This document shows, in pieces, positions 45,067-53,599 of a stretch of 64,000 bases of DNA. Position numbers and translations under genes: made by a program. The stretch lies in contig CANLEM010000005.1 of the NCBI GenBank assembly GCA_947489685.1, positions 124,001 to 188,000 of the forward strand, in the 5' to 3' direction. Source of the DNA: an uncultured Aquimarina sp. (GTDB taxonomy: Bacteria > Bacteroidota > Bacteroidia > Flavobacteriales > Flavobacteriaceae). Numbering within the stretch: the first letter of the stretch is position 1; every line of letters starts with the position of its first letter. The notes under the pieces are model-generated. The model was not told where the DNA came from. It did no database searches and saw only the letters and a list, made by a program, of their open reading frames with translations.

Positions 45067-45699
45067 TTATACTTCTAACTTTTCTAGTTCGCCATAATTT
45101 CTTTTCAATCTACGAGTTAGAATCCCATAAATTAATCTATAGAATAACGCTACAATTCCCACAAAGAATAACCCAGATACAATAGCCGAAATGACAAAAA
45201 CTTTAACCGGAATGGTTTCTAAATCGCTTTGTTCCTGGTAAAACGTTGTAAAAGAAGCCAAATATATGACTAAGGAGAACACAGACATTGCAAAAAAACA
45301 AATATTAAACCACACATAGTATTTAACTGTTTTTCTGGTATTAATAATATTCTTCATCAATATTTTTGCCGAATCTGTAGTTTGTATTTTTTTGTAATTG
45401 AGATAGAATCTAACAATAAAAAATACTATAACTGAATAATAAAAAATTGTATACGGTATAATTACATTATTATCTATACCGTGTTTTTCAATTGCTTCTT
45501 CTCCTGCAAAGCCGTTTACTCTAAAAATGATCTCCAATAGTATCCAAAAAGAGAACTCTAGTAAACTTATAATAAATATCCACTTTACCATTGATGAAGA
45601 TTTTTTCAAAATCATCCGGTAAATTTCGTCGTACGATAGCTTTGGAAGCCCCTCATTTTGCTTCTTCCAATCTTGCTTTAATAATTCTAATTCATCCAT
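45067..45699 (-). CDS. Four-helix membrane protein, probable regulator of the adjacent ECF sigma
   Basis: A 210-residue protein. The cytoplasmic N-terminus (ELLKQDWKKQNEGLPKLSYD) precedes about four membrane helices (WIFIISLLEFSFWILLE, IPYTIFYYSVIVFFIVRFYL, VWFNICFFAMSVFSLVIYL, VFVISAIVSGLFFVGIVALF), with a charged C-terminus. This layout is repeatedly found next to an ECF sigma in Flavobacteriaceae, so an anti-sigma role is plausible, but the sequence does not resemble RskA or FecR. The gene lies six bases after the sigma gene stop on the same strand. Confidence 0.75.
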   Translation of the reverse strand: MDELELLKQDWKKQNEGLPKLSYDEIYRMILKKSSSMVKWIFIISLLEFSFWILLEIIFRVNGFAGEEAIEKHGIDNNVIIPYTIFYYSVIVFFIVRFYLNYKKIQTTDSAKILMKNIINTRKTVKYYVWFNICFFAMSVFSLVIYLASFTTFYQEQSDLETIPVKVFVISAIVSGLFFVGIVALFYRLIYGILTRRLKRNYGELEKLEV

Positions 45700-45705
45700 A
45701 TGAGG

Positions 45706-46200
45706 TTAGGGATTTAATATTTTTTTTAATTTCGTTTTAACTCGATTCATCTTCACTCTTGCATTTACTTCGCTTATACCCATAGTATCCGCTATTTCTC
45801 TATAAGATTTGTCTTCGAGATATAAAAAAACTAATGCTTTTTCGATATCGTTTAATTGTTTTACAGCAGTATACATCAATTTAAGTTGTTGCTCTACCTC
45901 ATCATCATACTCCTCTGCCTTTATCCTAAAATTTATAGTATCAAGATCCGCCGTCTTGATACTTCTTTTAGATTTTCGGTATAGTGTAATAGCTGTATTT
46001 AAAGCCACTCTATACATCCAGGTACTAAACTTAGCATCCCCTCTAAACTTGGGATACGCTTTCCAAAGTTGAATAGTTATTTCCTGAAACAAATCATTAT
46101 GAGAATCCTGATCACTTGTATAAATACGACACACCTTGTGCACAATATTCTGATTTTGTTCAAGATTCGTTACAAAACTATGTTCTAATTCTTTATTCAC
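45706..46200 (-). CDS. ECF-type sigma factor, GTG start
   Basis: A 164-residue sigma-70 family factor. Region 2 is HNDLFQEITIQLWKAYPKF and STWMYRVALNTAITLYRK; region 4 is LVFLYLEDKSYREIADTMG with NARVKMNRVKTKLKK. The start codon must be the GTG: a stop lies three codons further upstream, no ATG intervenes, and the expected N-terminus (NKELEHSFVTNLEQ) follows. The membrane gene that probably regulates it is six bases downstream. It is divergent from the BLUF photoreceptor gene across a 167-base region. Confidence 0.88.
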   Translation of the reverse strand: MNKELEHSFVTNLEQNQNIVHKVCRIYTSDQDSHNDLFQEITIQLWKAYPKFRGDAKFSTWMYRVALNTAITLYRKSKRSIKTADLDTINFRIKAEEYDDEVEQQLKLMYTAVKQLNDIEKALVFLYLEDKSYREIADTMGISEVNARVKMNRVKTKLKKILNP

Positions 46201-46301
46201 TTCGGTCGGTTACATCTTATAGGTAGTCAAGAAAGCATTTCTGTTACAATCTTGCAAAAAAGTTTTAAGAGTTTCTTTTAAATCTACTGAAAATTAACCT
46301 G

Positions 46302-46331
46302 TTGTAGCAGAACATTTATTTTTTATATTTG
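46302..46331 (+). promoter_or_regulatory. Putative promoter of the BLUF gene
   Basis: TTG at 46302-46304 and a perfect TAnnTTTG (TATATTTG, 46324-46331) with 19 bases between; the start codon lies 36 bases downstream. The same gap must carry the promoter of the divergent sigma gene. Confidence 0.55.
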
Positions 46332-46367
46332 AATATAATTTTATGTACCCCTCATTTCTGAAACGAT

Positions 46368-46775
46368 ATGTTAAAGTTTATTATTTACGCAAGTAAAATT
46401 TCTATTACCTTATCTAATAAAGAACTTAATGATCTGATTACGGAAGCAAGACATAGCAATAAAACCTATAAAATCACTGGTATTTTATTGCGCATAGATG
46501 ATATGTTCTTACAATACATAGAAGGGCCAGAGAAAGACATTGATATACTTTATCAAAAAATTGAAAAAGACAAAAGACATACTTCTATACAACTATTGGA
46601 TATGGGAGAAATACAATCAAGAAATTATGAAGATTGGGAAATGCTTTTAAAAAAAACTACAGCAAAAGAGATCAATCAAATATTGAAAAACGATCAAATT
46701 GATTTAAAAAACCTAACTCCAACCAATTTTAATTCTAATACAGCTAGATTAATTCTTGATAGTTTAGTAGCCTAA
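46368..46775 (+). CDS. Single-domain BLUF blue-light photoreceptor
   Basis: A 135-residue protein consisting of a BLUF domain (about 1-95) and a short helical tail. The FAD-binding residues are all present with the spacing of AppA: Tyr7, Asn31, Gln49, and Trp90/Met92 near the end. Blue light rearranges the Tyr-Gln network in this fold. There is no EAL, GGDEF or other output domain, so it should act by protein-protein contact. Its neighbours are an ECF sigma/membrane pair (divergent) and an orphan LytTR regulator; a partner is not identifiable from sequence. Confidence 0.92.
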   Translation: MLKFIIYASKISITLSNKELNDLITEARHSNKTYKITGILLRIDDMFLQYIEGPEKDIDILYQKIEKDKRHTSIQLLDMGEIQSRNYEDWEMLLKKTTAKEINQILKNDQIDLKNLTPTNFNSNTARLILDSLVA

Positions 46776-47113
46776 TTATAAAAGATTATGCAGCCTATAT
46801 AATTTTCATTTTATTTATAATTTATTCTTTAAGTAAATATCTCATTATCATTTTATAACAATACCATTTTATATTTATTTAATCATGATAAATTATAAAT
46901 CGCGCTTTTTTTCTTACATTTAATTGTTTGCTAAGGACTAATCAAATTGGTATTAATGAGTATCGCCCCTCGTTCTGATGAATTCATACATACTCTTCAG
47001 CATTAATACTAGAACAACTTTTTTGGGCCAATGCAAAGATTCGAACACATTGTTATAGCTTCTCTATTAAAGAGATAAATGCATTTTTATGTAATTATTA
47101 AACCTAACAAAAA
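46776..47113. other. 338-base intergenic region with a structured element
   Basis: Very AT-rich. At 46950-47009 the segment GTATTAATGAGTAT is complementary to ATACT...CATTAATAC, giving a 9-bp outer stem, a 5-bp inner stem with a six-base bulge on one side and a large loop, followed by a T-run near 47019. It may be an RNA leader, a weak terminator, or a regulator site before the LytTR gene. No coding frame of note on either strand. Confidence 0.35.
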
Positions 47114-47848
47114 ATGAAATGTTTTCTGATAGGGAGCGATAACGATTTACTTGAAAAGATTGAAGTTTTTTTAAAAGCCAATTTCTTTTACATAACGGTT
47201 TGCGAAAGATTTGATTCTTATGCTGAAGCCGAAAAAATGCTCCAAAAAACAAAACCAGATTTGGCTATCGTTGATATCACTTTAGATATAGATCAAACGA
47301 CTGGTTTTCTTAAGCTAATAAAAAAATACGCTACCGATAATTTATTAATTTTCCCAAAAGATCAGCATATTATTGACATTTTTAAGCAAAAGAGTGTTTC
47401 GCACCTTATTAAACCAATAGATTATACCGAGTTACGGTTTTGTATTAATACGCTCTACATTAATAGATCTAAAGAAATAGAATTACAGAAAATTTTAACC
47501 AGAATACGTAATACAGCTCCGAAGAAAAGAATTGCTATAGCACAGGAAAAACAAATACAAATGATTCCTATACAGGATATTTTATATATAGAAGCCGATA
47601 TAAATTATTGTCAGATTTACATTTTAGATAAAAAATCCATGTGTGTATCAAAAACCTTAAAAAGTTTTGAGCAACAATTAATTAATAACAAAGAATTTTA
47701 TCGAATACATCAATCGTATCTCATTAATTTGAATTATATCAATACAATTATTAAAACAAAACTTCCTCAAGTTTTAATGACCAATGGGGATATACTTACT
47801 GTCTCCAGGTCTAAAAAAACAGAGTTTTTGAGATTAATATTAGAATAA
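47114..47848 (+). CDS. LytTR-family response regulator, orphan
   Basis: A 244-residue regulator. The receiver domain (1-120) has its acidic pocket at SDND, phospho-acceptor Asp54 in LAIVDITLD and Lys in SHLIKPID. The LytTR DNA-binding domain (about 150-244) is typical: KQIQMIPIQDILYIEAD, CVSKTLKSFEQQL, YRIHQSYLINLNYI and LTVSRSKKTEFL. No histidine kinase lies beside it. It may be controlled by an unlinked kinase. A hairpin with a short T-run follows its stop. Confidence 0.88.
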   Translation: MKCFLIGSDNDLLEKIEVFLKANFFYITVCERFDSYAEAEKMLQKTKPDLAIVDITLDIDQTTGFLKLIKKYATDNLLIFPKDQHIIDIFKQKSVSHLIKPIDYTELRFCINTLYINRSKEIELQKILTRIRNTAPKKRIAIAQEKQIQMIPIQDILYIEADINYCQIYILDKKSMCVSKTLKSFEQQLINNKEFYRIHQSYLINLNYINTIIKTKLPQVLMTNGDILTVSRSKKTEFLRLILE

Positions 47849-47853
47849 AAAGG

Positions 47854-47880
47854 AAACCATTGTCTAAATGACAATGGTTT
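47854..47880 (+). terminator. Probable terminator after the LytTR gene
   Basis: AAACCATTGTC pairs perfectly with GACAATGGTTT around a TAAAT loop; only a short T stretch follows. Confidence 0.6.
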
Positions 47881-48022
47881 TACTACCCCTAATTGAACTC
47901 AAAATAAATCACACAATAGTTGCACTCATCGCTATTAACCCTAATAATAGCTTTTCTAATAAAACATCTACAACCATATATTGTATTGACTCTTAAATTT
48001 ATATTCCAATTTTAATTATATG

Positions 48023-48118
48023 TTAGTTCAATACTATATACACTACTGAAAGTGATAGCATTACAAGAAATATCACATACCCATCCATCTTTTTCATGAT
48101 TATTTTTTTCATGATCAT
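48023..48118 (-). CDS. Possible 31-residue membrane peptide
   Basis: Reading the minus strand from an ATG just downstream of a terminator hairpin gives a frame of 31 codons: a basic start with several Met (KKIIMKKMDGY) followed by one hydrophobic helix (VIFLVMLSLSVVYIVLN) and stop. Four in-frame ATGs make the true start uncertain (48118, 48112, 48097, 48088). Its shape fits a single-pass membrane microprotein. I know of no match; a chance frame in AT-rich DNA cannot be excluded. Confidence 0.35.
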   Translation of the reverse strand: MIMKKIIMKKMDGYVIFLVMLSLSVVYIVLN

Positions 48119-48139
48119 CCTGTATTAGTTAGTTTTGAT

Positions 48140-48178
48140 ATTATAAAAGCCGATACATTTGGCATCAGCTTTTATAAT
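48140..48178 (-). terminator. Hairpin between the two small minus-strand genes
   Basis: ATTATAAAAGC pairs with GCTTTTATAAT, with further pairing possible inside. It lies directly after the stop of the 56-residue exported gene and just before the small membrane ORF. Confidence 0.6.
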
Positions 48179-48186
48179 AGATTACT

Positions 48187-48357
48187 TTATTTTTTTGTAT
48201 CGATTACCGTAATGTCAGTAGCATGATCTACTATATATGCATCTTTTTCGATATTTAGTTCTGACTGTATATCAGTCGCTGCTAGAAAATCAGCTTCATG
48301 CGCAGTTAGTGCCGAAGCAATAATAAAAATCAATAATAAAATGTAACTTTTTTTCAT
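48187..48357 (-). CDS. Small exported protein of unknown function
   Basis: Not recognised. A 56-residue protein with a signal peptide (ILLLIFIIASALTAHEA) and a short acidic mature part (IQSELNIEKDAYIVDHATD). The longest frame starts 111 bases earlier, but that extension has no sensible composition and the inner ATG gives a classical signal peptide. The closing hairpin immediately after its stop supports a real transcript ending there. Confidence 0.5.
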   Translation of the reverse strand: MKKSYILLLIFIIASALTAHEADFLAATDIQSELNIEKDAYIVDHATDITVIDTKK

Positions 48358-48625
48358 AATAAAATATTTTAGGTTTAACAAGTTTTTAGATTTGGGCTTA
48401 ATCCCAATTTCATTATGACGAAGTAAAAAAGAGCATTTAAATTCTATTTTTGGGGCCGTGGTAAACACGTTAAGAATTCGTTAACACTAAATTGGGGATT
48501 AATACCTTTTTAACAAAAAATTAATTATTATTTAGTTCTTTTTGTAAATTATTTAAGTATTTCTAATTATTATGTAGTTGTTTTTGCGTTTCTAAAATAT
48601 TTGCAAATATTTACAAACCACAACA

Positions 48626-48651
48626 TTAACGTATGGCAATTACGGTTTAAC
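48626..48651 (+). promoter_or_regulatory. Motif shared with 35741-35766, candidate regulator site
   Basis: TTAACGTATGGCAATTACGG, continued by TTTAAC; the outer arms TTAACGTA and TTACGGTTTAA form an imperfect inverted repeat. It lies about 185 bases upstream of the NADH dehydrogenase gene. Confidence 0.3.
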
Positions 48652-48806
48652 CATAGTTTTTTATGTGTTATAATTTCCAATCTTCAATATTTTTCAAAAA
48701 ATTACACAAAAAAGTTACTCGAAAACCACATCTTTTTATGCTCTAATTATTATTTATACGCATTAAATGATTCTTAAAAAAAGAGAAATCTATCATCTCA
48801 AGAGTT

Positions 48807-48814
48807 TATATTTG
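48807..48814 (+). promoter_or_regulatory. -7 element of the NADH dehydrogenase gene
   Basis: TATATTTG fits TAnnTTTG exactly, 20 bases before the start codon; no convincing -33 element at the expected spacing. Confidence 0.4.
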
Positions 48815-48834
48815 TATAATAATTAGAATACAAT

Positions 48835-50130
48835 ATGAACATCCCTTTCAGTAATTTACCACGATTAGTTATCATCGGTGGTGGTTTTGCAGGAGTTGCC
48901 CTAGCAAGAAAAATATTAAAAGAAGATCTCCAAGTAGTTTTATTAGACCGTCATAATTATCATACATTTCAACCATTATTATATCAAGTCTCAACTTCTT
49001 CGTTAGAACCCGATTCTATAGCATATCCTTTACGAAAAATTGTGAAAAAGGCGAAGAATACTTTTTTTAGAATGGCAGAAGTTACTTCTATTGATACTTC
49101 TATTAAAAAAGTGCATACCAATATTGGTACCGTTTCTTATGATTATTTGGTTATTGCTACAGGAGCAAGAACAAACTTTTTTGGGAACACAACCATAGAA
49201 CACAATGCTATGCGCATGAAAAACCTACCGCAAGCGTTAAATTTACGTAGTTTAATGCTCGAAAATCTTGAACAAGCGGTTATAACAACCGATCACGAGA
49301 AAAGAAAAGAGCTGTTAAGCTTTGTCTTGGCTGGTGCCGGTCCTACCGGAGTTGAGTTGGCTGGAGGAATAGCAGAACTAAAATTAAATGTTTTACCCAG
49401 AGATTATCCCGATATGGATTTTAGTGAGATGGAAATTCACTTGATCGAAGGAGCTCCTAGAGTGCTACCTCCTATGAGTGAACATGCCTCGGAAAAAGCC
49501 AGCAAATTTTTACGAAAACTAGGAGTACACATTCATCTCAATACTCAGGTTAAAAACTATGATAACAATATAGTAACCACAAATACCGATTTAACAATAA
49601 AAACAGCAACCTTTATCTGGTCTGCAGGTGTTACAGGAGCACCCATATCAGGTATCAATGCTTCTTCATTAATTCCCAGAGCAAATCGTTATAAAGTAAA
49701 TCAATATAATCAGATAGAAGGCTATGAAAATGTTTTTGCCATAGGAGATATTTCGGTAATGGAAACAGAAATATACCCCAAAGGACACCCAATGGTTGCA
49801 CAACCTGCTATACAACAGGGTAAACATCTGGCAAAAAACCTAAAACGCCATCTTAAAGGCAAACCCATGATTCCTTTTCGATATTTGGATAAGGGATCAA
49901 TGGCCACGATTGGTAGAAATAAAGCCGTAGTAGATATCGGAAAATTTAAATTTGGTGGTTTCTTTGCCTGGTTTGTCTGGATGTTTATACACCTATGGTT
50001 TTTGGTAGGTTTTAGAAATCGTTTTGTTACTTTTTTTAATTGGACATACAATTATATCAACTATGACAAAGCTGCTCGCTTAATCGTACGGCCATTTAAG
50101 AATAAAGATGACACAAGAAAAAAAGTTTAG
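48835..50130 (+). CDS. Type II NADH:quinone oxidoreductase (NDH-2)
   Basis: A 431-residue flavoprotein that passes electrons from NADH to quinone without proton pumping. The FAD-binding site is VIIGGGFAGVALARK at the N-terminus, the NADH-binding Rossmann fold is LAGAGPTGVELAGGIAELK near 165, and the second FAD contact is YENVFAIGDISV. The quinone-pocket region has AQPAIQQGKHLAKN, and the C-terminus is an aromatic membrane-binding stretch (FFAWFVWMFIHLWFLVGF). Length and motif order are normal for the family. It is a single-gene unit. Confidence 0.93.
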   Translation: MNIPFSNLPRLVIIGGGFAGVALARKILKEDLQVVLLDRHNYHTFQPLLYQVSTSSLEPDSIAYPLRKIVKKAKNTFFRMAEVTSIDTSIKKVHTNIGTVSYDYLVIATGARTNFFGNTTIEHNAMRMKNLPQALNLRSLMLENLEQAVITTDHEKRKELLSFVLAGAGPTGVELAGGIAELKLNVLPRDYPDMDFSEMEIHLIEGAPRVLPPMSEHASEKASKFLRKLGVHIHLNTQVKNYDNNIVTTNTDLTIKTATFIWSAGVTGAPISGINASSLIPRANRYKVNQYNQIEGYENVFAIGDISVMETEIYPKGHPMVAQPAIQQGKHLAKNLKRHLKGKPMIPFRYLDKGSMATIGRNKAVVDIGKFKFGGFFAWFVWMFIHLWFLVGFRNRFVTFFNWTYNYINYDKAARLIVRPFKNKDDTRKKV

Positions 50131-50246
50131 TACTATAATCAAAATTTACATTACATCATCTAATTTCTACAATTGGGTAGAATACAATTCTATTTTCTCC
50201 AAACATCATAGACTTTTGACTCATCAATCAACAAACATATATAAAG

Positions 50247-52400
50247 ATGAGATCAATACTAACCCTAATTTTTCTTTCTGTTCTATTTTCTGCACATGCC
50301 CAAACCAACATTACGGGAATAGTAACAGATCCATCAGGAATTCCAATTCAGGGAGCGAATATATATCTAGAGGGAACCTATGATGGCGCCTCATCTGATG
50401 AGCATGGCTCTTTCTCTTTTACATCTTCAGAAACCGGGCAACAAAACCTGGTGATCTCATTTTTATCCTTTGAGACTTACAGCTTAATGCAAGATGTTTC
50501 CTTAATGGCAGATTTAAAAATAGTATTAAAAGAAGATGTAAATTCATTAGATAGTGTAATTTTAAATGCAGGAACATTCTCTGCTGGTGATAATAGCAAG
50601 GCTTCTGTTTTGACTCCTTTAGATATTGTAACTACGGCCGGTGCGGATGGAGATTTTATTGGTGCTTTGCAGACATTACCTGGTACATCTAATAATGAAG
50701 AGGACGGAAGGCTTTTTGTTCGAGGTGGGGATGCTAATGAAACTAATATTTATATAGATGGTTTAAGAGTTTTTCAGCCTTTTGCAGCAACAACCGCCAA
50801 CCTCCCGACCAGAGGTAGATTTTCTTCTTTTCTCTTTAAAGGAACCAATTTTTCTACTGGTGGATACTCTGCAGAATATGGTGATGCGTTATCCAGTGTT
50901 CTACAACTTAATACAATCGACGAACCGGACCAGGAAAAAACCGAGCTTCAATTTATTAATGTTGGATTAGGGGGTGGAAACACTCAAAAATGGGGTAAAA
51001 ATTCTTTAAGCGTAAATGCATTTTATGTCAACCTAAAACCATATCAAGAAATCATTTCACAGCGTGTAGAGTGGATTAAACCCTACGAATCCTTATCAGG
51101 AGAAGCCGTTTACCGTCATAAATTTAACAATGGACTTTTAAAAGTCTATGGAGGGCTTAGCTACGCCAATTTTCAATTTATTCAGGAAGATATTAATGTA
51201 CCCGAAGGAGTAAATTTTGGTTTAAAAAATCGAAACTTATATTTTAATACATCATACAAAGGCACTCTAGGTAATGATTGGAACATAGCCACAGGTATTA
51301 GTTATGCAAATGATTATAATAACATTGACATTATAGATACAGGCATAACTGATCACGAAAATAACTTTCATGCTAAACTAAAACTACGAAAAAGATTTAG
51401 TAATAGAGTTAAGTTGAATTTTGGCGCTGAACAATTTATAAATACTTTTTCTGAAAAGGTAGAAGGTTCATCTTTTGAAACATTTAGAACAAATTATGAC
51501 AATAACAGTACTGCTGTATTTACAGAGGCTAATGTTTTCTTCAGTAAAAAACTTGCTATGCAATTGGGAGTTAGAGGAGTGCACAACAACTTATTAGATT
51601 ATACTAAGGTGTCACCGCGAGCCTCTTTGGCTTATAAAACTACGTCCAAATCTCAAATATCATTGGCATATGGAGATTTTTATCAGGCTCCTCAACAAAA
51701 CGTGCTCAAATTTGATTCTGATTTGGATCCAGAAAAATCATCTCATTATATAGTAAACTATCTCTATCAAAATAATGGTCGAACATTTAGAGCCGAAGGG
51801 TATTATAAATCTTATAAAAGCTTAATCAAATTCGATACAGAAATTCCAGAGTTTGATAGTGTATATAGTAATAATGGAGATGGGTACGCAACAGGAGTCG
51901 ATGTGTTTTGGAGAGACAATAAGTCCATAAAAAACCTTGAATACTGGCTTAGTTACTCTTATCTAGATACCGAACGAGATTTCAGGAACTATCCAAATAG
52001 AGCCGCCCCTAATTTTGCAGCAGAACACAACTTATCGTTGGTGACCAAATACTGGATCAGTGATTGGAAATCATTATTAAGCACAACTTATAATTTTGCC
52101 TCAGGAAGACCATATAACGATCCGAATGAAAGTGTCTTTCAAAACCAAAAAACGAGAACATTTAATTCTCTCAATTTTAGTTGGGCTTATTTAATTAGTC
52201 AACAAAAGATTCTGTATTTCTCTGTTTCAAATGTACTAGGTTTTGATAATGTTTTTAATTATCAGTATGCCAATAATCCAGATCCTTCGGGCAATTTTGC
52301 CAGAAGACCAATTAGACCAAATGCAGATCGATTCTTTATCGTTGGTTTCTTCTGGACGATTAGTGATGACAAAAATGACAATCAATTGGATAATCTATAA
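50247..52400 (+). CDS. TonB-dependent receptor with carboxypeptidase-like N-terminal domain
   Basis: A 717-residue outer-membrane receptor. The signal peptide (LSVLFSAHAQ) precedes a carboxypeptidase-regulatory-like domain (about 20-105, TNITGIVTDPSGIPIQGANI), then a plug domain (GALQTLPGTSN, RLFVRGGDANETNIYIDG, SAEYGDALSS) and a barrel of about 500 residues ending RFFIVGFFWTISDD and a short Asp/Asn tail. There is no SusD partner, so it is more likely an iron, vitamin or peptide importer than a glycan one. It heads a co-directional series ending in a LytTR regulator. Confidence 0.92.
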   Translation: MRSILTLIFLSVLFSAHAQTNITGIVTDPSGIPIQGANIYLEGTYDGASSDEHGSFSFTSSETGQQNLVISFLSFETYSLMQDVSLMADLKIVLKEDVNSLDSVILNAGTFSAGDNSKASVLTPLDIVTTAGADGDFIGALQTLPGTSNNEEDGRLFVRGGDANETNIYIDGLRVFQPFAATTANLPTRGRFSSFLFKGTNFSTGGYSAEYGDALSSVLQLNTIDEPDQEKTELQFINVGLGGGNTQKWGKNSLSVNAFYVNLKPYQEIISQRVEWIKPYESLSGEAVYRHKFNNGLLKVYGGLSYANFQFIQEDINVPEGVNFGLKNRNLYFNTSYKGTLGNDWNIATGISYANDYNNIDIIDTGITDHENNFHAKLKLRKRFSNRVKLNFGAEQFINTFSEKVEGSSFETFRTNYDNNSTAVFTEANVFFSKKLAMQLGVRGVHNNLLDYTKVSPRASLAYKTTSKSQISLAYGDFYQAPQQNVLKFDSDLDPEKSSHYIVNYLYQNNGRTFRAEGYYKSYKSLIKFDTEIPEFDSVYSNNGDGYATGVDVFWRDNKSIKNLEYWLSYSYLDTERDFRNYPNRAAPNFAAEHNLSLVTKYWISDWKSLLSTTYNFASGRPYNDPNESVFQNQKTRTFNSLNFSWAYLISQQKILYFSVSNVLGFDNVFNYQYANNPDPSGNFARRPIRPNADRFFIVGFFWTISDDKNDNQLDNL

Positions 52401-52432
52401 AAATCAATTATAAATTTTAAAAGCAAGAACAC

Positions 52433-52858
52433 ATGAAAACTAAACATTACATTTTAGTGGCACTTACATTATTTGTGACACTAACCAGCACAGCTCAAAG
52501 CAATAGTCAAAATATTGAGATTACAATCAGTAACGTAAAAACTGCAGAAGGAACAATTATGATTGGTCTTTATAATACAGAAAATAGTTTTTTGAACAAG
52601 CCCTACAAATCAATATCAATTAAAGCCAAAAAAGGTGTTTTGAAGGCATTTTTAAAAAATATCCCAGCAGGAGAATATGCTATTTCATTATATCATGATA
52701 AGAACGGAAATAATGAATTAGATACTAACTTTTTTGGAATCCCCAAAGAACCTTACGGAACCAGCAATAATGCAAAGGGACGTTTTGGCCCTCCAAAATG
52801 GGTAGATGCCAAATTTTCTGTTTCTGAAAAAACAGTAGTTCAATCTATAGCTCTTTGA
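52433..52858 (+). CDS. DUF2141 domain-containing exported protein
   Basis: A 141-residue protein with a signal peptide (LFVTLTSTAQ) and the DUF2141 pattern: IEITISNVKTAEGTIMIGLY, the central GEYAISLYHDKNGNNELDTN and GIPKEPYGTSNNAKG. The family is a secreted beta-sandwich of unknown role, often placed after TonB receptors in Flavobacteriaceae, which is also the case here (32 bases after the receptor stop). Confidence 0.85.
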   Translation: MKTKHYILVALTLFVTLTSTAQSNSQNIEITISNVKTAEGTIMIGLYNTENSFLNKPYKSISIKAKKGVLKAFLKNIPAGEYAISLYHDKNGNNELDTNFFGIPKEPYGTSNNAKGRFGPPKWVDAKFSVSEKTVVQSIAL

Positions 52859-52956
52859 TACAATTTATCCTTAAAAAACTACACTTCGGTATTATTTAAT
52901 TTCCAATTTGTGCAGAACTGAGGATCTTTATACTATAATCAAAAACATACACAACT

Positions 52957-53580
52957 ATGAGAACATTAACGATACTACTTACATTTTTTGTAATGAATAC
53001 TATTTGCGCGCAAAACGGCTATGAAAAAGGAATGAAAAAAGCTTTTGAGTTATGGGAAACCAAAAAACAAGATGAAGCTATCAATCTTTTTGAACGTATC
53101 GCCAAAGCCGAAAAAGAAAACTGGTTACCATATTATTATGCCGCTCAAGTACATATCATTACAACTTTTGGAATAAAGGATGCCGAAGAAATTGAATCCC
53201 GATTAAAAAAAGCTCAAGATTTTTTGAATGAAGCCAAAACGTTTTCAAAAGAAAATGCCGAAATTTTAATTATGGAGGCAATGCTAAATACCGCATATGT
53301 TGCTTATAAACCTTCGGTATATGGACCTACACTTTCTGGCAAGGTTGAAGAATTATATAGAACAGCAAAAACATATGAACCAGAAAATCCTAGAGCTACT
53401 TTATACCACGCCGAATGGAAAATGGGCGGAGCAAAATTCTGGGGTAAAGATCCAAAGGCCTTTTGTCCCGAGGTAGAAAAAGCTATCTTGTACTTTGAAA
53501 AACAACCAGAAAATAAGATGCCATTTTATCCAAAATGGGGTATGAATCAAGTAAAAAGGATTCAACAAAATTGTAAGTAA
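52957..53580 (+). CDS. Exported TPR-like protein of unknown function
   Basis: A 207-residue protein with a signal peptide (FFVMNTICAQ) and helical repeats of TPR type: GMKKAFELWETKKQDEAINL, WLPYYYAAQVHIIT, RLKKAQDFLNEAKTF and VEELYRTAKTYEPENPRATL. Two conserved-looking aromatic segments close it (GAKFWGKDPKAFCPEV, FYPKWGMNQ). It lies 19 bases before the LytS kinase gene; a periplasmic helper role for the receptor or the kinase cluster is inferred only from position. Confidence 0.75.
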   Translation: MRTLTILLTFFVMNTICAQNGYEKGMKKAFELWETKKQDEAINLFERIAKAEKENWLPYYYAAQVHIITTFGIKDAEEIESRLKKAQDFLNEAKTFSKENAEILIMEAMLNTAYVAYKPSVYGPTLSGKVEELYRTAKTYEPENPRATLYHAEWKMGGAKFWGKDPKAFCPEVEKAILYFEKQPENKMPFYPKWGMNQVKRIQQNCK

Positions 53581-53599
53581 TAAAGTAAGATCCATACAC

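Larger units (their letters stand above)
48358..48834. other. 477-base non-coding region before the NADH dehydrogenase gene
   Basis: Strongly AT-rich, no open frame of note. It contains a motif (48626-48651) similar to 35741-35766 and a TATATTTG -7 element at 48807-48814 about 20 bases before the start of the NADH dehydrogenase. It must also carry the promoter for the minus-strand small exported gene. Confidence 0.4.

Noticed and set aside
50108-50383. A 91-codon plus-strand frame between the NDH-2 and TonB receptor genes
   Set aside because: It overlaps both real genes in another frame, has Ser/Asn-rich random composition and no signal; the receptor start at 50247 with its signal peptide explains the region.
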